64,000 nucleotides of DNA from G965205255 sp965205255 (GCA_965205255.1 OZ242051.1:1922001-1986000), one strand, 5' to 3'; shown: positions 8,811 through 18,457, numbered from the stretch's first letter. The notes: generated by a model from the sequence alone, not told the origin. A program made the numbers and translations.

Positions 8811-10409
8811 ATGAAGTTAAAAAAAGATATTACCAGCTGGGGTTTATTAATGACATCGCTGGGAGCGATGATTGGCTCAGGTTGGCTTTTTGGTGCCATG
8901 TATGCAGCTCAGATAGCAGGACCTGCGGCTATTTTTTCCTGGATGATAGGTGGAGCCTTATTAATTATAATTGGGCTAAACTACGCAGAACTTTCAACTG
9001 CCCTTCCACTAGCGGGAGGAATTGCAAGATACACGCATATTACCCATGGGGGATTTGTCAGTTTTAGTGCCACTTGGCTGGCTTGGTTGTCCTGTGTAGC
9101 TACTGCGCCGACAGAAGCGCAGGCAATTTTAGCGTACTCTGCAAGCTACATTCCCTGGCAGGTGTATAAAGCTTCTGCCAACCATTTGATGACAATGTAC
9201 GGCTGGATATCTGCTATTGTTTTGATCTTTTGTTTTACTGTGATTAATTTGTACGCAATCAAAATTGTGACCCGTTTTAATAACTGGATGACATACTGGA
9301 AGCTGATCATTCCTCTGATTGTTATTGTTGCTATTATGCATAGTCGCTATAGCACCGATAATTTTTATGCCTACGGTGGGTTTGCCCCTTTTGGGGTGAA
9401 AAACATACTATGGGCTATTCCGGCATCCGGTGTTATTTTTTCTTTTCTTGGGTTTCGTGAATGTATTTCAATGGCAGGTGAAACAAAAAATCCAAAACGG
9501 GCTATTCCTCTTGCATTGCTTGGCTCTGTTTTAATCTGCATTATCTTATACGTTGTTTTGCAGATAGTTCTGGTGGGCTCTCTCTCCCCTGATATGCTGG
9601 CTAACGGCTGGAAAGGCTTATCATCATCGATTCAGGCGGGTCCGTTAGCAACTATTGCGTTAGCATTAGGAATGACATGGCTAGTAAAGCTTATCTATAT
9701 TGATGCTATTATATCACCAACTGGAACCGGCGTTATATACACGGCAACAACAGCACGCTTAAACTACGGAGCAAGTGCTAACAAATATATGCCTGAAATT
9801 ATGATGCAAGTTAACAAAAAAGGTGTACCTGTTTTCGCTATTTTAGTGAACTTTGTAATAGGCGTATTAATGCTAGCTCCTCTGCCGACTTGGCAGGCTT
9901 TAGTGGCTTTTCAATCTACTGCTGTTGTTTTATCTTATGGTCTCGGCCCTATCTGTTTAATGGTTTTACGACAAAAAACACCTGACCTAAAGCGTCCATT
10001 CGTGCTTCCTAAAAGTACTTGGGTTAGCTTGGCAACATTCTATATTTGCACATTAATTGCTTACTGGACCGGATGGCAAACTATGCGCCAGACTGGATTT
10101 GCTGTAATCTCTGGGCTTATTCTTATGGCATGTTACCGCCTTTTTTCCCGCAATGGTAAAAGTAATAACCTTTCCTTTAAGCAGTACTATTGGTTTATTC
10201 TGTACATTCTAGGCTTAACTGTTATCTCGTGGGCTGGAAGTTTTGGTCACGGACACAGCTACATTTCTTTTGGTTGGGACTTTGTTGTTATTGCAGTGTT
10301 TAGTGCCTTGATTTTTTGGTTAGCTCTACAAAGTGCTTTTTCTGCTGATGTTGTTAAGAAAGCCATCTATAGTGATCCAGAATATCAGGAATATATCAGG
10401 TCACATTAA
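8811..10409 (+). CDS. APC-superfamily amino-acid permease
   Basis: The 532-aa integral membrane protein has at least 12 hydrophobic segments. The N-terminus carries the APC signature (SLGAMIGSGWLFGAMYAA, residues ~14-31), where the GSG-type glycines line the substrate site in this superfamily. The helix-3-like ELSTALPLAGG and the ECISMAGETKNPKRAIP loop (residues ~220-237) also match. It probably takes up amino acids or polyamines across the inner membrane. The substrate cannot be assigned. The start is supported by a GAGGGA ribosome site 8-10 nt upstream. The small secreted protein gene follows by 37 bp, possibly co-transcribed. Confidence 0.88.
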   Translation: MKLKKDITSWGLLMTSLGAMIGSGWLFGAMYAAQIAGPAAIFSWMIGGALLIIIGLNYAELSTALPLAGGIARYTHITHGGFVSFSATWLAWLSCVATAPTEAQAILAYSASYIPWQVYKASANHLMTMYGWISAIVLIFCFTVINLYAIKIVTRFNNWMTYWKLIIPLIVIVAIMHSRYSTDNFYAYGGFAPFGVKNILWAIPASGVIFSFLGFRECISMAGETKNPKRAIPLALLGSVLICIILYVVLQIVLVGSLSPDMLANGWKGLSSSIQAGPLATIALALGMTWLVKLIYIDAIISPTGTGVIYTATTARLNYGASANKYMPEIMMQVNKKGVPVFAILVNFVIGVLMLAPLPTWQALVAFQSTAVVLSYGLGPICLMVLRQKTPDLKRPFVLPKSTWVSLATFYICTLIAYWTGWQTMRQTGFAVISGLILMACYRLFSRNGKSNNLSFKQYYWFILYILGLTVISWAGSFGHGHSYISFGWDFVVIAVFSALIFWLALQSAFSADVVKKAIYSDPEYQEYIRSH

Positions 10410-10446
10410 AATAATATGCTTGCACTAATTAAGTAATGGGCGATTT

Positions 10447-11193
10447 ATGTATACAAAACATGTTATAAAACTGGGTATAGTCATTTTCCTGTTATCCTCA
10501 TCTGCTTTTGCACAATTGTTGATTCCTGGAGGAGATGCCAGTGCCGTTTCCAGTAATAAGGTTAAGCTAGGCGGAAAAAACGGTATTGTTATTGATCAGA
10601 AAAGCCAGATAATGAGTGGAAAAGCAAATGATTCTTTAACGCTTCAGGATAATACAAACAAGGCTATAAATCGCACTAAAGGTCACGGTCAACAAAATCA
10701 ATCCGGTTTCAGCCAATATGTTTTTAAAAACACTAAAATTACAACTCCAGCCAATGTCATTGGCAAATTAAAAGTGGAAAAATCAATACTGAATGCAGAC
10801 ATAGGTGTTGTAGGATCAATAGATCTGGAAAAAACTATTGTTAACAAGAAATTGAATATAACAGGCCATGGCATGGCTGATAATCTGGTAATGAATACTG
10901 TTCTTGGTGTGGTAGGAACATTTAAAGCAAAAAATTCTGTTTTTAGCAAAGACATCATTGTAAACAATGGTACACTCATATTGATTAACTCCCAGGCAAA
11001 GTCAATAAAAATGAGTGTCGGTGATGTTTTTTCGAAAAGACAACACAAAAATAAGCCGAATATTGTTCTGGATGATCATACCATAGTCAGAAACATCAAA
11101 TTCTCTTCTGGTGAGGGAGTTGTTTTAGTTAAAGACGGCTCTAAAATAGAAGGCAAAGTTACTTCTGGCAAGGTCATTTATCATAAGTCGTAA
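10447..11193 (+). CDS. Secreted protein with repetitive beta-strand pattern, function unknown
   Basis: The 248-aa product has a clear signal peptide (KLGIVIFLLSSSAFA, cleavage near residue 22). From about residue 95 it shows short alternating strands with recurring VIGKLKVEKS, VVGSIDLEKT and VVGTFKAKNS units. These resemble a beta-solenoid such as bactofilin-like or pentapeptide-type folds. No cysteines or catalytic motif are seen. It lies between a permease and a phosphatidyltransferase on the same strand. A periplasmic structural or envelope role is a guess. Confidence 0.6.
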   Translation: MYTKHVIKLGIVIFLLSSSAFAQLLIPGGDASAVSSNKVKLGGKNGIVIDQKSQIMSGKANDSLTLQDNTNKAINRTKGHGQQNQSGFSQYVFKNTKITTPANVIGKLKVEKSILNADIGVVGSIDLEKTIVNKKLNITGHGMADNLVMNTVLGVVGTFKAKNSVFSKDIIVNNGTLILINSQAKSIKMSVGDVFSKRQHKNKPNIVLDDHTIVRNIKFSSGEGVVLVKDGSKIEGKVTSGKVIYHKS

Positions 11194-11268
11194 CAGGTTA
11201 AGATTAAGCCTTATTAACAGATTTTATTAGTATTTATATTTTTTATATCAAAGTCATATAAAACAGAA

Positions 11269-11874
11269 ATGCTTGATCGTTATACACATGCAATAATTCA
11301 GCCTTTATTAAAGCCTGTCATTAAACTGTTGTTAAAAAAACAGGTGCATTCGGACAGGCTCACCTGGATTGGTTTTGTGATAGGATTATTCACATTACCT
11401 GCGCTAGCATTGAAATTGTATTTTGTTTCACTTGTTTTGATATTAGTAAACAGGGTATTCGATGGTCTGGACGGTGCGCTGGCGAGAGCTACATCCACTA
11501 CTGACAAAGGTGGATTTTTGGATATTACTCTGGACTTTATTTTTTATTCGATAGTAGTTTTAGGGTTTGCATTAGCCAAGCCTGAGGCTAATGCATTGCC
11601 TTCAGCATTTTTGCTTTTTGCTTTCATGGGTGCAACCAGTAGTTTTTTGGCGTTTGCAATAATGGCAGAAAAAAACAATATTTCCTGCACACAGTTTAAA
11701 AATAAATCACTGTTTTATATGAGTGGTCTTACCGAGGGTACGGAAACCATTATATTTTTCATGTTGGCATGTATGTTACCTTCTTGGTTTCCCTTTCTGG
11801 CTTGCTTCTATGCTGTGTTGTGTCTCATTACAACGGCAGGTCGTATTATAAATGGTTGTGCAAAGCTCAGCTAA
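11269..11874 (+). CDS. CDP-alcohol phosphatidyltransferase family protein
   Basis: The 201-aa membrane enzyme transfers a phosphatidyl group from CDP-diacylglycerol, or a related CDP-alcohol, to an alcohol acceptor. The signature DGxxAR(x7)GxxxDxxxD is complete: DGALAR, then GGFLDITLD, at residues ~67-88. At least four hydrophobic helices are present. It is about as long as PgsA/PssA-type enzymes, but the acceptor is not evident. It lies 75 bp downstream of the secreted protein gene and converges with the OTU-like gene. Confidence 0.85.
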   Translation: MLDRYTHAIIQPLLKPVIKLLLKKQVHSDRLTWIGFVIGLFTLPALALKLYFVSLVLILVNRVFDGLDGALARATSTTDKGGFLDITLDFIFYSIVVLGFALAKPEANALPSAFLLFAFMGATSSFLAFAIMAEKNNISCTQFKNKSLFYMSGLTEGTETIIFFMLACMLPSWFPFLACFYAVLCLITTAGRIINGCAKLS

Positions 11875-12054
11875 CCCTGAAACTTCACCAATACTATTGG
11901 TGTTATTTGCAAGTAATGTTTGCATGGTAATAGAAGCCAAGTTTTGGTATTGCTTATATTTTAACAAAACCTTCATTCCTGCATCAGACACAATAAACCG
12001 TATACTATCCATTTTTATTGAAAACACATCAGGTTAGTTGCCCAGAGATTTTGA

Positions 12055-13209
12055 TCAATGTTCAGGCAGCCATTCAATTATTTTTTGGACACTAAAATTG
12101 TTAGCCTTTTGTCTAGGGGCAGCAGAAGTTAACGATAATGTTCTTTTTGAATGCCACATGTTAAAAGTCACACTTGAAATGTTGGGCATTAATACACTAC
12201 CAAGTGTTAAACATCTTCGTACTCTTGTTTTTAATATTGTCAATGTTTTCCTTACATTTAAAGAACGCGACACAGTTGAGCTTAGTTTTTCGTTCGCCTG
12301 TATTACCTGCTCTTTTTTTAACCAAACTTCAAAGTGATCTTGATCGAATGAAATGGTATAGATTTTTTTAGAAGGATTACCCTTAGTCAGAGGTGATAGT
12401 ATTTTTATTATCTCAGGGAACTGTTCAAAGTTTTCTGGTGAAGTACAAAGCTTGGATGCTCTGTGTGTTCCGTATTTGTGTCTGGATTTTTTAGCCGTTA
12501 CGGTAAGCACATAGCGATCTATCTGAAATCCATAAATAAGACCTAACAATCCAAAGCACCTTGAGTTACCCCAAAATTCTTGGGCCAGTGGAGTGCATGG
12601 ATCATAGCATTCAAGCAGAGACAACTGTTCCGTCAAAAACTCTTTGGGATAAGCAATATTTCCCTCCCCTTGCAGCAGTGTTGAAATTTCTGTGGCAAGA
12701 GTCCTGTTGCTATCAATTTTCTTTAAAAGCATGGTCAGTGCAGATTTTAAGTTGTCGATAACAATGCTGGTTGGAACTTTTTTCTGAGGTTCTCCTGATA
12801 ACAGGGAATGAATATTAACTACTGTGGCCATTGCGTTGTAGCAACATTTACCGTCTGGTGTAATGGGGATACGAATAAAACCAAGCTTATCCATACCTTC
12901 TCTAATAGATGGAGTGCTTATTTCGACTGGAGAAGGAGCAGTTATCACAGGGTTATTATCAGAACGATTTATCTCATTAACAGAGTCACTTCGACTAGCA
13001 ACAAGTCTTTGTGAAACGTTGGGTTGTTGCGCAAATTTTTTTGTAGGAGAAGTATTGCTTATTGTAGCTTCCCTTGTACGTTTACGGGTTTGTCTATGAG
13101 CAAAGGCACCCACTTCATTTTTTGTATTTCTACCACTGAAAATAGGACTATTTTTTATTCCATCAGTTGGACCACATCGTTGCCCCGTATCTATATCCAT
13201 GATAAACAC
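12055..13209 (-). CDS. Putative OTU-like cysteine protease (host-directed effector candidate)
   Basis: The 384-aa protein has no signal peptide. Residues 117-126 read TPDGKCCYNA, matching the OTU catalytic block (D-G-x-C) with D119 and C122. Residues 211-234 (EFWGNSRCFGLLGLIYGF) fit the conserved W-G strand-helix. FDQDHFEVW supplies the expected histidine (H292). Spacing agrees with OTU deubiquitinases. Residues 1-105 are polar and probably disordered, with a basic cluster (RQTRKRTRE, 39-47) and TKK at 56-58 that could act as nuclear targeting signals in a eukaryotic cell. OTU proteases act on ubiquitin, which bacteria lack, so a secreted host-targeted role is inferred. The similarity is motif-level only; another papain-like fold is possible. 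Confidence 0.55.
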   Translation of the reverse strand: MFIMDIDTGQRCGPTDGIKNSPIFSGRNTKNEVGAFAHRQTRKRTREATISNTSPTKKFAQQPNVSQRLVASRSDSVNEINRSDNNPVITAPSPVEISTPSIREGMDKLGFIRIPITPDGKCCYNAMATVVNIHSLLSGEPQKKVPTSIVIDNLKSALTMLLKKIDSNRTLATEISTLLQGEGNIAYPKEFLTEQLSLLECYDPCTPLAQEFWGNSRCFGLLGLIYGFQIDRYVLTVTAKKSRHKYGTHRASKLCTSPENFEQFPEIIKILSPLTKGNPSKKIYTISFDQDHFEVWLKKEQVIQANEKLSSTVSRSLNVRKTLTILKTRVRRCLTLGSVLMPNISSVTFNMWHSKRTLSLTSAAPRQKANNFSVQKIIEWLPEH

Positions 13210-13309
13210 CTGTAAGTTATCTGTCTTGTCGTAAATGTTACAAGGTTAGAAGTATTTTTATCTTTAAAATTCACTCAATCAGATAACAGGCTTGTTATAC
13301 AAGTCTTGC

Positions 13310-13335
13310 CCACTGTGTTAGGGTAGTTGTCCCCT
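13310..13335 (+). repeat. Left arm of long-range inverted repeat bounding the accessory island
   Basis: These 26 bases match the reverse complement of 26756-26781 at 23 of 26 positions. The inner 12 (tagttgtcccct) are identical. Everything between the arms is accessory DNA. The arms may be ends of one composite element or of two lost insertion sequences. Confidence 0.5.
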
Positions 13336-13350
13336 AAACTGTTTTGTAGT

Positions 13351-13557
13351 ATTTATTGCATAAATCAGATAAAGTAATTCCAATTCCAGGAACAAAGTCT
13401 ATAAGCCATTTGCGAGATAATGTAGGATCCATTAATGTTGAATTGTCATCTGATGAAATATTAGGCGGTGGAATTAGAGTCATTAGCTCCCATTGGTATT
13501 GCCAGTGGTGCGCGTTACAGAGACGGAGCAATGAAGAAATTTGAATTTACCTGGTGA
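13351..13557 (+). pseudogene. Aldo/keto reductase C-terminal fragment, copy 1
   Basis: The reading LLHKSDKVIPIPGTK, followed by NVGSINVELSSDE, is the C-terminal part of aldo/keto reductases (the PIPGTK NADP-binding segment). The N-terminal ~250 residues are absent. A small insertion near 13465 shifts the frame compared with the copy at 23199-23400. Confidence 0.7.
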
Positions 13558-13796
13558 TGGGGTATCGTTAATTTATCTGAAGATTTGTTGTCATATATAC
13601 AACTCAGTGGCGCTTACCAATGGGAGTTAACTTCCAGCTGAGGAGCATACTTTACAAGTTGTATTAATAATGAATGCATTATCTATCAGATAAGTCTTAT
13701 TTTGCAACAGAATCCTCTCAAGTACCCCAAGCCAGCATACACAGAGGTCCCTGCGGGATCATCTGTGAGCTGGTAAGGGGCGCTGACCCTTAACCC

Positions 13797-14099
13797 CTAA
13801 AATCCCTTTGGGGTCTTACGTTTTTTTCCAACCCGAATAAATCCAGCTATACCAATTGCTAGCCCTGTTATGGCGCAAAAAATAGTGCTGAATAGGTCAT
13901 GGTGCACTGATAAGCTAAACGCTTGTTCTGAACGTGCAAAGTGGAAAAAACCAGCGCATGTTATTCCTGCAAAAAACAACCACAAATAACTGAGAATGGA
14001 CTTAGTGTCTTCGCCTTTGAAAATTTTTGGGTATGTATACTAAACTATCAAAACACTAAGTATTCCAAAAGGTACATATACGTAAGCTGGAATAATCAT
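13797..14099 (-). pseudogene. Small membrane protein gene (putative immunity), inactivated copy
   Basis: This copy corresponds to the 100-aa protein at 23640-23942. One transition turns the Trp codon of IVWYTYPK into TAG near 14036, so only the first ~20 residues would be made. The start ATG (14097-14099) overlaps the stop of the DUF4225 remnant, as in the intact copy. Confidence 0.8.
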
Positions 14100-14577
14100 C
14101 TAAAGTCATCTTCCGAACTTTCTGCTGTGTAGATATCTCCAACAATTTCAGTAAATAAACCTCTTTTTGAAGCATTTTTAAATTCACGAATGTAATTAAT
14201 GGGATCCTTTCTATACAGTTTTCTTATAGGCATTCCAAACTCATTAGATTTAACTGATAGTCTCATGAGTCCACTGGCAGATGAACCCAAATCTATAGCA
14301 TCAAAGGTCATCGCGCCTTTTTGTTTGCCCAGAACAATTTCATCGAGCTTTTATCCAACAGCTTAACGATGGTGAATTTACCGTGCCTGCGCTGGCCTGA
14401 AGGTTGGCCGGACTGTGTGTCTGTGGGTAGTCCTACGTGATGGCTATATGCCTGAACAAGAATTTCATCTTCGTGCCCTTCCTGCCACAGATTATTCACA
14501 GATTCCATTGTGAATGCGCCTGCGCTAATGTGTCCCTGCTTGTCCCCAGTCAGGCTTATATACCCTGGATTAGACAT
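14096..14577 (-). pseudogene. Collapsed hcp / DUF4225 gene pair
   Basis: The first ~76 codons of an Hcp (start MSNPGYISLTG) run up to LLDKSS. The sequence then jumps out of frame into the last ~75 residues of the DUF4225 protein (MTFDAIDLGSSASGLMRL onward). Comparison with 23939-25151 shows a 731-bp deletion between two agctttt heptamers, leaving one. Neither product is functional. Confidence 0.85.
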
Positions 14578-14699
14578 CTTGTTTTCTCTTACTTTTTTGG
14601 TCTTAAATTATTGATTAGCGTCGTATGGTATCACAGATAAATCGGCTGTTGAAATCTATCATCAAAAATGAAAATTATTGTTCTGGTCAACCTTTACCG

Positions 14700-14734
14700 G
14701 AAACTTAATTGAGAGATAATATTCGTTAATCAAT
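14700..14734 (+). repeat. Direct repeat flanking the restriction-modification operon (left)
   Basis: The 35 bases starting gaaacttaattgagagataa match 21686-21720 at 33 of 35 positions in the same orientation. They lie just outside the end of hsdR. Confidence 0.65.
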
Positions 14735-14827
14735 GAAGATGTTACGTTTCGTTAAAGAAGAATATCTGATTGATGAGAAGGGGATTGCCATTTTACCTGT
14801 CTTTTATCACGCTTTGAAGTTACTTTG

Positions 14828-17800
14828 TTATTTATTTGTCCATGAATTGGACAGGGTTTCAGCTTGCTTAAGGACAAGCTCAACCGCTTCATCGGACTTA
14901 TCTGGTGGATATTTCCAGCGCCGTAAGGTGCGACGAACAAGTATCTTTAGTCTCGCTCTGACGCTATCTCTAACTTGCCAATCTACAGTCGTAGATTTTT
15001 TGAGATTTTCAGTTATCTTGACAGCAATTTTCTTGAGTATATCATCGCCCAGTTTGCGCACTGCACTTTCGTTATTTGCTAGTGCATCATAGAAGGCAAT
15101 TTCATCTGAATTTAGTCCGAGATTAGCTTCACGCGCCATTTCCTCTTGAAACTCTTTGGCCATCTGAATGAGCTCTTCAATAACCTGTGCTGTTTGAATG
15201 CCTCGGCTGTTATACTTTCGGAGTGTCTCCCGTAGCCGGTCAGCATATTTTTTCTCTTGAACGACGTTGTTTCTTATTTTGGCTTTGATGCCGTCTTTTA
15301 AGAGTTTTTCCAGCAATTCAACGGCTAAATTCTTCTCCGGCATCTGGCGAATATCTTCAAGAAATTCATCCGATAGCAAACCAATATTCGGCTTTTCCAA
15401 ACCACACAAGGCAAATACATCAGCAACACCTTCTGCGATGACTGCATTGTCTAAAATTTGCTTTAATGCTGAGTTATGCTCACTCTGTGTTAGCTTCTTG
15501 TCAACGCTCGTAAACTTGCTAATGGCGGCTTTAATTGCGGAGTAGAAAGCAATTTCTTTGCGCAGATCTTTCGCTTCATCCAATGTAATGCAAAGCGAAT
15601 AAGCCTTACTTGCGTCTAGCACAAGATCAAGAAAGCGTTTCTTGCCATCTTCCAATCCGAGCACATAGTTGGCTGTGGGCACCAATATTTTATGAGCCTT
15701 TGATTCAAAACCTGATATGTCTAGGCCATCTGCTTTGGGTGTCTTGGCAAACAGGCCTCGAATGGCATCGAGTTTTTCTAGAAGAATCGCAAAAGCTTTT
15801 TCAGCGTTAAGTGTGGGTTCGCCTTTACCTTTGGAGTCAGTATAAGTTTTCAGGGCCTGTTTTAGTTCATTGGCAATACCGATGTAATCAACAACCAAGC
15901 CGCCAGGTTTGTTCTTAAACACCCGATTGACTCGTGCAATGGCCTGCATCAGATTGTGGCCTTTCATTGGCTTGTCGACATACATGGTGTGGCAACAAGG
16001 CGCATCAAAGCCGGTAAGCCACATGTCGCGCACGATAACAAGTTTTAGAGGGTCGTTAACATCTTTAAAGCGTTTCTCCAGGCGTTTTTTCGTTTTCTTG
16101 TTGTATATGTGAGGCTGCAATAACGGCTTGTCAGAAGCACTACCCGTCATAACGATTTTGATCGCACCTTTTTCCGGATCGTCTGAATGCCATTGCGGCC
16201 TCCGCGCAACAATTTCACTGTATAGGTGCGCGCAGATATCCCGGCTCATCGCCACTATTATGGCTTTGCCATCTATAGATACGTTACGCAACTCAAAATG
16301 ATCAATAAGGTCAGCGGCTACCTGGCTTAAGCGGGGTGTTGCACCAACCAGTTTTTCAAGCTGGCTCCATTCCCTTTTTATTTTTTCACGAGAGGTGAAG
16401 TCTTCATCATCTTCCATAAGATCATCGACCTTATCTGATAAAACGGCGATTTCATCTTGGTTCAAGTCTAGTTTGGCAAGGCGAGACTCATAGTAAATAG
16501 GTACCGTAGCGCCATCAACTACCGCATCTTGAATGTCATAGACAGACACGTAACCACCAAAGACTGCGCAGGTATCTTTATCTTCTTGAGAAATCGGTGT
16601 ACCGGTAAAACCTATGAAAGATGCATTAGGTAAGGCGTCACGCATATGTTTGGCATAACCGAACTTATATTGCCCAGTATCTTTGTTTAACTGGGCTTTC
16701 AGGCCATATTGGCTTCGGTGTGCCTCATCCGAAATCACCACAATGTTATGCCGGTCATTTAGAATGGGGTGATGGTTTTCATCGTCGAGCAATGCGAACT
16801 TCTGAATGGTAGTAAATATAATTCCTCCAGACTCTCGCTCTGCCAATAGTTGTCTTAATGCGTCACGGTCACCGGCTTGAACCGGTGTTTGCCTGAGCAA
16901 CTCGACAGCATTACAAAAAGTTGCGTATAGCTGACCGTCTAAATCGTTCCTGTCAGTCACCACAATGATGGTTGGGTTGTTCATTTCTGGTTGTTGTAGC
17001 AGTTTTCCAGCATAGCAGCACATCGAAATACTTTTACCACTGCCCTGCGTGTGCCAGACAACACCTGCTTTTTTGTTTCCTGTAACGACCCCGCCACCAT
17101 AGCTCGCCCGTTTTTTACCCGCTCCCTGAATATTTTGTGCGGCGACAACGGTTGCTTTTACAGCTTCTCGCACTGCATGGAATTGATGATAGCCTGCAAT
17201 CTTTTTAAGGATGGCCTCACCATCTGTTTCAAACAATACGAAAAAGCGAATGTAATCAAGCAGCAGCTCTTTATCAAAGAAACCGCGCACCATGGTTTCT
17301 AGCTGCCACTCAAGCATGGGCTTATCATTTTCATGCTTAATGGTGCGCCATGGCATAAAGCGCTCCTGGTTGGCTGTTAACGAGCCCACTCTGGCTGTGT
17401 AGCCATCACTGACGACTAATGCCTCGTTGAAAATAAAAAGGTCAGAGACTTCATCTTTATAGGTTTGCAATTGATTGAACGCATCCCAAATATCAGCGTT
17501 TTCATCGCTCGGGTTTTTGAGCTCGAGAATGGCAATGGGTAAGCCGTTTATAAAACAAATTACATCGGGTCGGCGAAGCTGTTTAGTGCCAAAAATCGAA
17601 AATTGGTTGACGACCGCAAACTCGTTGTTTGCGAGATTTTCAAAGTCGATTAAAAATGCGTGATCTGATACTGACTCACCATCGTCTTGTTTGAATTCAA
17701 CGGGTACGCCTTCAAGCAACAATCGATGAAATGCGCGATTATTAGTGATCAGATCCAAGCTTTCGGGCTTAAGGGCGATAGCTTTCAACTGCTCATAGCA

Positions 17801-17998
17801 GCTATCAATTTGGTTTGCTGGGATATGTTTGTTGATTCGCTTGAATGCATCAAGCAAATGTCCATCCAGAACAACTTGCGCACAGTCAGAGCGCATCGGT
17901 GTTGCGCTACCTGGTGCAATGTCTGGTCCATGCAGTACATCCCAGCCGCTTTCTCTGAACCAGTCTAAACAGAGGTTTTCCAATTGGGCTTCGTTCAT
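14828..17998 (-). CDS. hsdR: Type I restriction endonuclease subunit R
   Basis: The 1056-aa motor/nuclease subunit translocates and cuts DNA lacking the cognate methylation. The PD-(D/E)xK nuclease site is P144-D145 with E159-x-K161. The superfamily 2 helicase motifs follow: Walker A QGSGKS (318-323), DEAH at 424-427, and FIGFTGTPI. DMWLTGFDAPCCHTMYVDK and QAIARVNR correspond to motifs V and VI. All catalytic residues are present and the length is full, so the enzyme is probably active. It is the last gene of the operon hsdM-hsdS-rhuM remnant-hsdR, starting 33 bp after the RhuM remnant's stop. Confidence 0.95.
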   Translation of the reverse strand: MNEAQLENLCLDWFRESGWDVLHGPDIAPGSATPMRSDCAQVVLDGHLLDAFKRINKHIPANQIDSCYEQLKAIALKPESLDLITNNRAFHRLLLEGVPVEFKQDDGESVSDHAFLIDFENLANNEFAVVNQFSIFGTKQLRRPDVICFINGLPIAILELKNPSDENADIWDAFNQLQTYKDEVSDLFIFNEALVVSDGYTARVGSLTANQERFMPWRTIKHENDKPMLEWQLETMVRGFFDKELLLDYIRFFVLFETDGEAILKKIAGYHQFHAVREAVKATVVAAQNIQGAGKKRASYGGGVVTGNKKAGVVWHTQGSGKSISMCCYAGKLLQQPEMNNPTIIVVTDRNDLDGQLYATFCNAVELLRQTPVQAGDRDALRQLLAERESGGIIFTTIQKFALLDDENHHPILNDRHNIVVISDEAHRSQYGLKAQLNKDTGQYKFGYAKHMRDALPNASFIGFTGTPISQEDKDTCAVFGGYVSVYDIQDAVVDGATVPIYYESRLAKLDLNQDEIAVLSDKVDDLMEDDEDFTSREKIKREWSQLEKLVGATPRLSQVAADLIDHFELRNVSIDGKAIIVAMSRDICAHLYSEIVARRPQWHSDDPEKGAIKIVMTGSASDKPLLQPHIYNKKTKKRLEKRFKDVNDPLKLVIVRDMWLTGFDAPCCHTMYVDKPMKGHNLMQAIARVNRVFKNKPGGLVVDYIGIANELKQALKTYTDSKGKGEPTLNAEKAFAILLEKLDAIRGLFAKTPKADGLDISGFESKAHKILVPTANYVLGLEDGKKRFLDLVLDASKAYSLCITLDEAKDLRKEIAFYSAIKAAISKFTSVDKKLTQSEHNSALKQILDNAVIAEGVADVFALCGLEKPNIGLLSDEFLEDIRQMPEKNLAVELLEKLLKDGIKAKIRNNVVQEKKYADRLRETLRKYNSRGIQTAQVIEELIQMAKEFQEEMAREANLGLNSDEIAFYDALANNESAVRKLGDDILKKIAVKITENLKKSTTVDWQVRDSVRARLKILVRRTLRRWKYPPDKSDEAVELVLKQAETLSNSWTNK

Positions 17999-18031
17999 TG
18001 CCCTGTCTCTTTTTTCAGCAAGATAAAATGT

Positions 18032-18457
18032 TCAAGCAACCGAATCATCAACTCTTTTTGGTTGGCTCTCTGCGACCAATAATGCTACGGCTACCAGCGT
18101 ATTATCGTTAATTAATTGCTCAACGGGCTTGGCCAGCAAGTTCTGATTCATACGCAGATACCAAAGAAACAGTAATGAACTACTGCGTTTATTGCCATCG
18201 AGGCTATAATCTTTGAGTTTGCGTCTTACCTGCCGCTTGCCTTCCTGCCGAACTACCGAGAAATCCTCGGCAGTTGCTTTCTCATCAAGCTCCTGTTCTG
18301 CATAGATATTTTTCAAGTGCAGGCTGATATTGTCGGTACTGGTGTCAAAAAGAGCACTGATTTGTGATTGTGACAGCCACAGGGTGTCCTGTTCCAGCCT
18401 GATATCGAGCTGCACCTGACCATCGGGGGACTGGTAGATACGGATCGGGTGGCTCAT
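18032..18457 (-). pseudogene. RhuM/Fic-type gene, internally deleted and frameshifted
   Basis: The 141-aa reading frame starts as a RhuM-family protein (IRIYQSPDGQVQLDIRL, LWLSQSQISALFDTSTDNIS). After KLKDYSLDGNKRSS it jumps to the Fic-like C-terminus (SLLFLWYLRMNQNLLAKP, then PVEQLINDNTLVAVALLV). The ~150-200 residues normally between these parts are gone, including the start of the Fic signature (HPFxDGN). An extra A in a run near 18066 then changes the ending. Without it the frame would read KELMIRLLEHFILLKKE to a stop near 18002. RhuM genes often sit inside type I loci. The ATG overlaps the hsdS stop (ATGA). Confidence 0.75.

Larger units (their letters stand above)
13351..14699. repeat. 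Duplicated effector block, left (decayed) copy
   Basis: This matches 23199-25274 nearly base for base except for a 731-bp internal deletion at about 14350 and scattered substitutions. Both copies end at the same point (cctttaccg). It carries the aldo/keto reductase tail, an intergenic stretch (13560-13796) with gene-poor hairpin-forming sequence, the broken immunity-like gene and the collapsed hcp/DUF4225 genes. Confidence 0.85.

Noticed and set aside
11776..12037. Small ORFs on both strands between the phosphatidyltransferase and the OTU-like gene
   Set aside because: They overlap the end of the phosphatidyltransferase or lack start signals, and have no recognisable features.
14733..15092. 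119-aa plus-strand ORF at the end of hsdR
   Set aside because: It is mostly the complement of the hsdR 3' end; its first part is insertion-sequence flank.
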